Positions 58,532 through 64,000 of a DNA stretch of 64,000 bases are shown piece after piece (position 1 is the first letter of the stretch; each line of letters starts with the position of its first letter). Under the pieces are notes generated by a model. The model worked only from the letters and a program-made list of their open reading frames with translations, did not search any database and was not told the origin of the DNA. The translations under genes and the position numbers were made by a program. Source of the stretch: Microstegium vimineum (lineage: Eukaryota > Streptophyta > Magnoliopsida > Poales > Poaceae); contig CM039140.1 of assembly GCA_022036555.1 (NCBI GenBank), positions 744,001 to 808,000 on the forward strand. Direction: 5' to 3'.

Positions 58532-58999
58532 TCAGCTAGCAAGCTTGAAGGCGTCAATAAACAGGCCATATGTGAAACCCATCTTGAAGTTGTTGAGGAG
58601 AGCAATGGGGAAGGTAACCTTAGGCCGGCTGTAATAGAACTTTGTCACATACTCAGTCAGCAGGACACAAACAACTGCCGCTAAAACATCATTCACACCC
58701 AATGCACCGAAAGAGAGTGAGATTGTCTGTGCAACGTAAAAGCCACCAAGCAGCGAGATGCCACCAAAAAGAGCTCGTCTCGACCGGCTTCTAAAATAGT
58801 CCGTTGAGAGTTCTGGAATGATTCGGATTATGTCAATTAGCCTTCTACGCCCATCATTTCCCTGCACTGCACGGATTCTGAGATACTTGTAAGAGTATTT
58901 CCTTGCGGAGTTCCTATAGCTCTGTGAGAGAAACCTTGTCTCTGCATATAGCCCGTAGCTAGGAAGACCAGCAGCAATATAATTCGAAACACTTGACAT
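58532..58999 (-). CDS. Ycf20-like (DUF565) plastid membrane protein
   Basis: The minus-strand frame from ATG 58999 to TGA at 58532-58534 gives 155 residues. Residues 1-45 are rich in Ser, Tyr and Arg and acid-poor, compatible with a plastid transit peptide. The conserved DUF565 domain follows (about 51-155), with RRRLIDIIRIIPELSTDYFR, hydrophobic segments at about 76-98, 103-120 and 139-152, and EYVTKFYYSRP. The ATG was chosen because a good 3' splice site (TCTATGCAG) lies 11 nt upstream, so exon 1 is probably non-coding and upstream near 60 kb; an N-terminally longer form would need a phase-1 coding exon that I could not find. Ycf20-like proteins in Arabidopsis (NPQ6 family) are linked to thermal dissipation of excess light. 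It stands head-to-head with the PPR gene. Confidence 0.85.
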   Translation of the reverse strand: MSSVSNYIAAGLPSYGLYAETRFLSQSYRNSARKYSYKYLRIRAVQGNDGRRRLIDIIRIIPELSTDYFRSRSRRALFGGISLLGGFYVAQTISLSFGALGVNDVLAAVVCVLLTEYVTKFYYSRPKVTFPIALLNNFKMGFTYGLFIDAFKLAS

Positions 59000-59254
59000 T
59001 GAGATATTCACTGCATAGACAGAAATATTTCTTCCATCAAACAACCAGCCATAATAGATGACATTGTCATTGTGCATATATAGCGAAATAAAAAAAAATT
59101 CAGAATACCAGCACTAGTAAAAAAGGAAATAAATTATGCAGAGTACAAAAGATGGTATGCACAAGTAATAATAGGAAGACTATAATGACTGGACATATTA
59201 CCAGCAGCATATCCAGAGAAAATAACTCAACCGACTGGGGGCATGATCTTTGCT

Positions 59255-59405
59255 TTTTAAGATAAAATAACTCAACCTTATTAGCCGAGAAAATCTCCGA
59301 ACCCCAGCTTTGCCGACGAGGGGATTATTTTAACCAACCTAAATTTGCTACCACAGGAAGTCGAACCTTGGATATGGAGGTGCTACTAAATCTTGCCCTT
59401 TCACG
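59255..59405 (-). mobile_element. tRNA-derived SINE-like element
   Basis: On the minus strand TAGTAGCACCTCCATATCCA is followed by AGGTTCGACTTCC, close to the pol III B-box consensus GGTTCGANTCC. Next come GTGGTAGCAAATTTAGG and TTAAAATAATCCCCTCGTC, an arrangement that recalls grass SINEs of the Au/OsSN type. The A box is poorly preserved, and family recognition is from memory. A 14-bp direct repeat, AAAATAACTCAACC, lies at about 59219 and 59264. Confidence 0.45.
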
Positions 59406-59679
59406 CATATAAAAAGAAGAAAGGCACAAATGCTATAGGCTGTCTTGCTCCAATGATTTAGGTATGCAGTTGGCTTATGGTACTACCAGATATCACTCTA
59501 TTAAGCCATCTCTAATAATTGAAAATGCTTGCACTAAAGGGGTGTATGCATTAGGTAGCTGGAAATTCATAAATTCTAGCGCACAACAAGAATAATTAAA
59601 AATAGTAAACAGAAGTATATAGTGGTTCACGTCATGCAATTATACTCACAATGTACTTTATTTATCCTTTAGTTTCTCT

Positions 59680-59736
59680 CAGTGGCAGATCCAGAAACAG
59701 ACCAAGAGAGGGGGGGGGGGGGGGGGGGGGGGGGGC
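59680..59736. repeat. hAT-like terminus followed by a 27-nt poly-G tract
   Basis: CAGTGGCAGATCCAG at 59680-59694 resembles the CAGTGGCGGAGCTAG-type ends of hAT elements in this window. Fifteen bases later an uninterrupted run of 27 G begins (59710-59736). The opposite terminus is not found. Confidence 0.5.
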
Positions 59737-60495
59737 GCTAAATAATAGAAGGCTTACATAGTGCAGGATCGGATCCAGAAGCATATATAACGATATGGAT
59801 TCAAAGTACAATTTTGTACCAAAATATTTTTTCCATCCTAATAAGTAACAACCTACAATATGATGTGAACCACTGAATACTAAAAATCGAAAAATAGAAT
59901 GAAGCAGGATTGCAGGAGTATCACCGAGTCACTCTACTAGCAGAGGGCACCTCGCACCTTGACTAGATCTGGCCGGTTGGCCCTGCGGGCTTGACAGCTG
60001 CCGGCCTAGCCTGGGCCGCTCCGCAGCCGGCCTAATCAGTTAATCGCCAAATTCAAAGGCACATAAAAAAAAGGAAAAGGGGAGGAATACCCAGGCGCCC
60101 TCTGCTGCTCTGCCGCAGACCTTGATCTCTTGCCGGCCGCGTTCCCTCACTGCCCGTTGCTGGATCTGGCCGGTGAGAGCTGGCGCCAAGCGGCAGGGGA
60201 CCAAAAATTGGAGTTTGCTAATTCATCCCTCAGATCAAGATTACGAGTTTATACGACCAGTGAAGCAGAATTCACCAATAGGCAATAGCTTCGCATGGCC
60301 ATGAAAAGAGAAATGAGAGGGAGAGAAACGGAGATGCGGCGGAGGTGAGGGATGAGGGCGGTGTGGTCTGTGCTGTTGCTAGCACTCTCCAATGTGTTCC
60401 TCTCTGCGTATGGGCCCAGGCCCATTTGCAGAAACAGAATTACTTTTAAAATTATTTACCGAAATGCCCTCCTCTTCACTAGGGTTTAGGCCGTT

Positions 60496-63400
60496 ATGCC
60501 CCCCCAACCTCCGGCGCCCCCAAAACCTTCTCCATGGCCGGACCGCCGGAGCTTCAATTCCCGCCGTCTCCTTCTCCTCCTCCGTCCTCCTTTCTACCTC
60601 CACCTCCGTAGCCCTTCATCGGACCGCCTCCGCCCCATGATTAGCCGCCGTGTGGCGGCCACGGCAGCTCTACGAGCCTCTCTGCGGCGTGCCTGCTCTT
60701 CCTCCTCCCACGCCGCCGACCCCGACGACCCATTGCTTGGTCTCGTGGAAGCCCCCGAACCGCAGCGCGGATCCCGCCTCTCATCCAAGGACTTCGCCTT
60801 TCTTCAGGAGCCCACACCTGCCCTCCACGCCGCGGCCCTCCCGCCGCCGGAGGCCGTCCTTATATCCAAGGCGATCCGAGCCTACGCCGCCGACTTCGAC
60901 GGCAAGGCGGAGCGGTTCCTGCGGCGGCACCGGGACTTCCTGAACGACGACGTGGTGGTGGCGGTGCTCCGGTCGGTGCGCACCCCGGAGCTCTGTGTCA
61001 GGTTCTTCCTCTGGGCCGAGCGGCAGGTGGGCTACAGCCTCACCGGCGCCTGCTACAACGCGCTGGCGGAGGTGTTGCATTTTGATGAGCGTGCTAGGAC
61101 CACCGAGAGGCTGCTGAGGGAGATTGGGGAGGATGACCGTGAGGTGCTCGGCAGATTGCTCAATGTGATTGTACGGAAATGCTGCCGCCATGGAGCATGG
61201 GCCAAGGCGCTGGAGGAGCTCGGGAGACTCAAGGATTTTGGGTACAGGCCGTCAGGTGCGACCTACAATGCTCTGGTCCAGGTGCTTGCAACCGCGGGGC
61301 AGGTGGACATGGGTTTTCGTGTGCAGCAGGAGATGTCAGGGTCGGGGTTCTGCATGGATAGGTTCACAGTTGGGTGCTTTGCGCAGGCGCTATGTAAGGA
61401 GGGGCGATGGTCTGATGCACTTGTCATGATAGAGAGGGAGGATTTCAAACTTGACACGGTGTTGTGCACCCAGATGATCAGTGGACTGATGGAGGCCTCC
61501 CTTTTTGATGAGGCCATTTCATTCCTTCATAGGATGCGATGCAACTCATGCATCCCCAATGTGGTCACATATAGAACACTTCTCACTGGATTTTTGAAAA
61601 AGAAGCAGCTTGGCTGGTGCAAGAGGATAATCAACATGATGATGAAGGAGGGTTGCAATCCAAACCCCTCCTTGTTTAATTCTCTTGTGCATAGTTATTG
61701 CAATGCCAGGGATTATCCATATGCGTATAAACTTTTAAAGAGGATGGCTGATTGTGGGTGCCCTCCTGGCTATGTCGTATACAACATTTTTATTGGAAGC
61801 ATATGTGGTGGAGAAGAATTGCCAAGCCCTGACTTGTTGGCTTTGGCCGAAAAAGTTTATGAGGAGATGCTGGCTTCTAGTTGCGTTCTTAATAAGGTGA
61901 ACACTGCAAATTTTGCTCGATGCCTTTGTGGTATGGGGAAATTCGATATGGCATTTCAGATCATTAAGGTGATGATGAGAAAAGGTTTTGTACCTGACAC
62001 GAGCACATACTCTAAGGTGATTACCTTTTTATGTGAGTCTATGAAGGTAGAAAAGGCTTTCCTTTTGTTCCAAGAGATGAAGAGTGTCGGTGTTAATCCT
62101 GATGTTTATACATACACAATTCTGATTGATAGCTTTTGTAAGGCTGGTCTTATTGAACAGGCGCGGAGCTGGTTTGACGAAATGAGGAGTATTGGCTGCT
62201 CCCCAAATGTAGTAACATACACTGCATTGCTTCATGCTTACCTGAAAGCAAAGCAGCTACCCCAGGCTAGTGACATTTTCAGCAAGATGATTGATGCTGG
62301 CTGTCCTCCCAATACCATTACCTACAGCGCACTAGTTGATGGCCTCTGTAAGGCAGGTGAAACCCAAAAGGCTTGTGAAGTCTACACCAAATTGATAGGA
62401 ACTTCTGACAATGTAGGATCTGACTTTTACTTTGAAGGCGAGCACACAGACTCCATTGCTCCAAATGTTGTCACATATGGTGCACTCATAGATGGCTTGT
62501 GTAAGGCACACAAGGTGGTTGATGCTCAAGAATTGCTAGATGTTATGTTATCGAATGGGTGTGAGCCAAATCACATTATATATGATGCCTTAATTGATGG
62601 CTTTTGCAAAATTGGAAAGATCGATAATGCTCAGGAGGTATTTTTGAGGATGTCTAAGTGTGGCTACCTGCCTACGGTGCACACATACACCTCCTTAATT
62701 GATGCGATGTTTAAGGACAGAAGGCTTGATCTAGCCATGAAAGTTCTCTCTCAAATGCTGGAGAGTTCTTGCACTCCTAATGTCGTCACTTACACAGCTA
62801 TGATTGATGGACTTTGCAGAATAGGTGAATGTCAAAAGGCCTTAAAGCTGCTGTCAATGATGGAAAAGAAGGGATGCAACCCAAATGTAGTGACTTACAC
62901 TTGTCTAATAGATGGATTTGGAAAATCTGGTAAAGTTGATTTGAGTCTTCAGCTTTTTACACAAATGAGCACACAAGGGTGTGCCCCTAATTATGTTACC
63001 TACAGAGTTCTGATAAACCATTGCTGTGCTGCTGGTCTTTTGGATGAGGCACATTCACTGCTAAGTGAAATGAAGCAGACTTACTGGCCAAAATATTTGC
63101 AAGGATACTGCAGTGTAGTTCAAGGTTTTAGCAAGAAGTTCATTGCTTCTCTTGGATTGTTGGAGGAGCTGGAGTCACATGGCACGGTTCCAATAGCCCC
63201 TGTTTATGGGTTGCTCATTGATAATTTCTCCAAGGCTGGCAGACTGGAGAAAGCCTTGGAGTTGCACAAAGAGATGATGGAAGTCTCATCATCACTAAAC
63301 ATAATCAGCAAGGATACATACACTTCATTGATCCAGGCACTTTGTTTGGCATCTCAGCTTGAAAAGGCATTTGAATTATACAGTGAAATAACTAGGAAAG

Positions 63401-63525
63401 GTGTTGTGCCAGAATTAAGTGTCTTTATTTGCCTCATAAAGGGGCTAATCAAAGTAAATAAGTGGAATGAAGCCCTGCAGTTGTGTTACAGCATATGTGA
63501 TGAGGTCAGTCCACTTGTCACATAA
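60496..63525 (+). CDS. P-class pentatricopeptide repeat protein, At1g06710-like
   Basis: A single uninterrupted frame of 1,009 residues ends at TAA 63523. The N-terminus is Arg/Ser/Ala-rich and acid-poor. Met48 (60637, MISRRVAATAALRASLRR) is the more convincing start for a mitochondrial presequence, but the upstream ATG at 60496 is in frame. From about residue 220 the protein is an almost unbroken array of 35-residue P-type repeats (for example VVTYTALLHAYLKAKQLPQA, NVVTYGALIDGLCKAHKVVD), with a short insertion near 635-655 and no E/DYW tail. Order and wording, including EMKQTYWPKY and LGLLEELE, resemble Arabidopsis At1g06710, predicted mitochondrial. P-class PPRs bind organelle RNA, usually for stability, splicing or processing; the target is unknown. 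A possible donor (GAG|GTCAGT at about 63503) could extend the C-terminus into a further exon beyond the window. Confidence 0.9.
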   Translation: MPPQPPAPPKPSPWPDRRSFNSRRLLLLLRPPFYLHLRSPSSDRLRPMISRRVAATAALRASLRRACSSSSHAADPDDPLLGLVEAPEPQRGSRLSSKDFAFLQEPTPALHAAALPPPEAVLISKAIRAYAADFDGKAERFLRRHRDFLNDDVVVAVLRSVRTPELCVRFFLWAERQVGYSLTGACYNALAEVLHFDERARTTERLLREIGEDDREVLGRLLNVIVRKCCRHGAWAKALEELGRLKDFGYRPSGATYNALVQVLATAGQVDMGFRVQQEMSGSGFCMDRFTVGCFAQALCKEGRWSDALVMIEREDFKLDTVLCTQMISGLMEASLFDEAISFLHRMRCNSCIPNVVTYRTLLTGFLKKKQLGWCKRIINMMMKEGCNPNPSLFNSLVHSYCNARDYPYAYKLLKRMADCGCPPGYVVYNIFIGSICGGEELPSPDLLALAEKVYEEMLASSCVLNKVNTANFARCLCGMGKFDMAFQIIKVMMRKGFVPDTSTYSKVITFLCESMKVEKAFLLFQEMKSVGVNPDVYTYTILIDSFCKAGLIEQARSWFDEMRSIGCSPNVVTYTALLHAYLKAKQLPQASDIFSKMIDAGCPPNTITYSALVDGLCKAGETQKACEVYTKLIGTSDNVGSDFYFEGEHTDSIAPNVVTYGALIDGLCKAHKVVDAQELLDVMLSNGCEPNHIIYDALIDGFCKIGKIDNAQEVFLRMSKCGYLPTVHTYTSLIDAMFKDRRLDLAMKVLSQMLESSCTPNVVTYTAMIDGLCRIGECQKALKLLSMMEKKGCNPNVVTYTCLIDGFGKSGKVDLSLQLFTQMSTQGCAPNYVTYRVLINHCCAAGLLDEAHSLLSEMKQTYWPKYLQGYCSVVQGFSKKFIASLGLLEELESHGTVPIAPVYGLLIDNFSKAGRLEKALELHKEMMEVSSSLNIISKDTYTSLIQALCLASQLEKAFELYSEITRKGVVPELSVFICLIKGLIKVNKWNEALQLCYSICDEVSPLVT

Positions 63526-64000
63526 CTTCTCCAACTAAATATATCTCTTTATTTAGGCAAATATCACATTAACCCCCCTGGACATTTTTATTGTTGTCTA
63601 TTTGTTGATTTTGGCCCCCAGACTGTCTGGTTCTGTCTAATCATGCCTTCTAGTAGGTCTCATAAAGGCAAGTTTACATGGCTGCAAGCTTTTGCCAAGT
63701 AGGATGCCAAGCATGCACCAACCAGACATTCACTCAACATGCCTTTATCATATTCAACCAAACAATTATTGATAAGTTTTGGTTTGAAACCTTGCTTTGC
63801 AATTTTGCATGATGGTGCCTCACACTTGCAAATTATACTTGATTCATTTATAAATATGACCTGCTTAAATAGCTATGATGCAGCATATTTCGGGCACAAC
63901 TGTATTAGTTATACTGCAATAGTGTCCGTCTCATCTTTTCCACGCTGTATCTCCATTTCTCCAACCTAAATAGTCAAAGTGTAACTTTGAGCAGGTTGCG
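63526..64000 (+). other. 3' flank of the PPR gene
   Basis: AT-rich sequence, probably 3' UTR and downstream DNA. No further gene is recognised before the window ends. Confidence 0.5.

Larger units (their letters stand above)
59015..60495. other. Intergenic/5' UTR intron region between Ycf20-like and PPR genes
   Basis: It holds a SINE-like stretch, a hAT-like end and a 27-nt poly-G tract. The last 400 bp are GC-richer and are likely to supply promoters for both flanking genes, which diverge. The Ycf20-like exon 1 is not resolved; a C/T-rich leader-like run on the minus strand lies at 60300-60370. Confidence 0.45.

Noticed and set aside
1..64000. CRISPR arrays, bacterial operons, ribosome-binding sites, rRNA or tRNA genes
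   Set aside because: The window is plant nuclear DNA; no regularly spaced repeat arrays, rRNA segments or complete tRNA cloverleaf were recognised. The only tRNA-like signal is the SINE B box at about 59350.

Overview
The window is a piece of a plant nuclear genome, almost certainly a grass (Poaceae). The genes have introns with GT..AG borders. Their 5' ends are GC-rich with abundant CpG, as is typical of grass genes, while the intergenic DNA is AT-rich and full of Stowaway- and Tourist-type MITEs, hAT, CACTA, LINE, SINE-like and Ty1-copia elements. The species cannot be fixed from the sequence; an Andropogoneae-like grass is plausible but is only an inference.

Layout. 1-3.1 kb: a degenerate LTR-retrotransposon-like stretch abutting the 3' half of a dead hAT transposon, followed by a small ABCG/PDR-transporter-like exon fragment. 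5.5-6.3 kb: promoter, 5' leader and first exon of a probable bHLH122/130-type transcription factor on the minus strand, whose later exons are not visible. 6.4-11.3 kb: MITE-rich intergenic DNA. 11.4-18.2 kb: a complete Ty1-copia element on the minus strand with both LTRs, a 5-bp target duplication and only two nonsense codons. 19.6-20.0 kb: an orphan first exon of a diacylglycerol-lipase-like gene. 24.1-34.0 kb: a complete 14-exon DAG-lipase-like gene with a LINE fragment and other transposons in its introns. 36.6-41.8 kb: a second, more decayed Ty1-copia element on the plus strand. 47.5-49.1 kb: an OXI1-type AGC kinase gene carrying a frameshift. 51.5-54.8 kb: an apparently intact hAT transposon with 8-bp target duplication and an uninterrupted 825-residue transposase. 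58.5-59.0 kb: a Ycf20-like (DUF565) plastid protein gene on the minus strand. 60.5-63.5 kb: a long P-class PPR gene, head-to-head with the Ycf20-like gene.

The host genes do not form a pathway. Several touch stress or organelle biology: OXI1 kinase (oxidative/lipid signalling), DAG lipase (lipid signalling), Ycf20-like (thylakoid energy dissipation) and PPR (organelle RNA). Nothing here is demonstrably a new biological system. The most interesting leads are: a possible alternative first exon for the lipase 5.5 kb upstream, phase-compatible with its exon 2; a host-promoter-like segment lying antisense inside the leader of the first copia element; an intact hAT element with a probable miniature derivative about 2 kb away; and the broken OXI1 reading frame.
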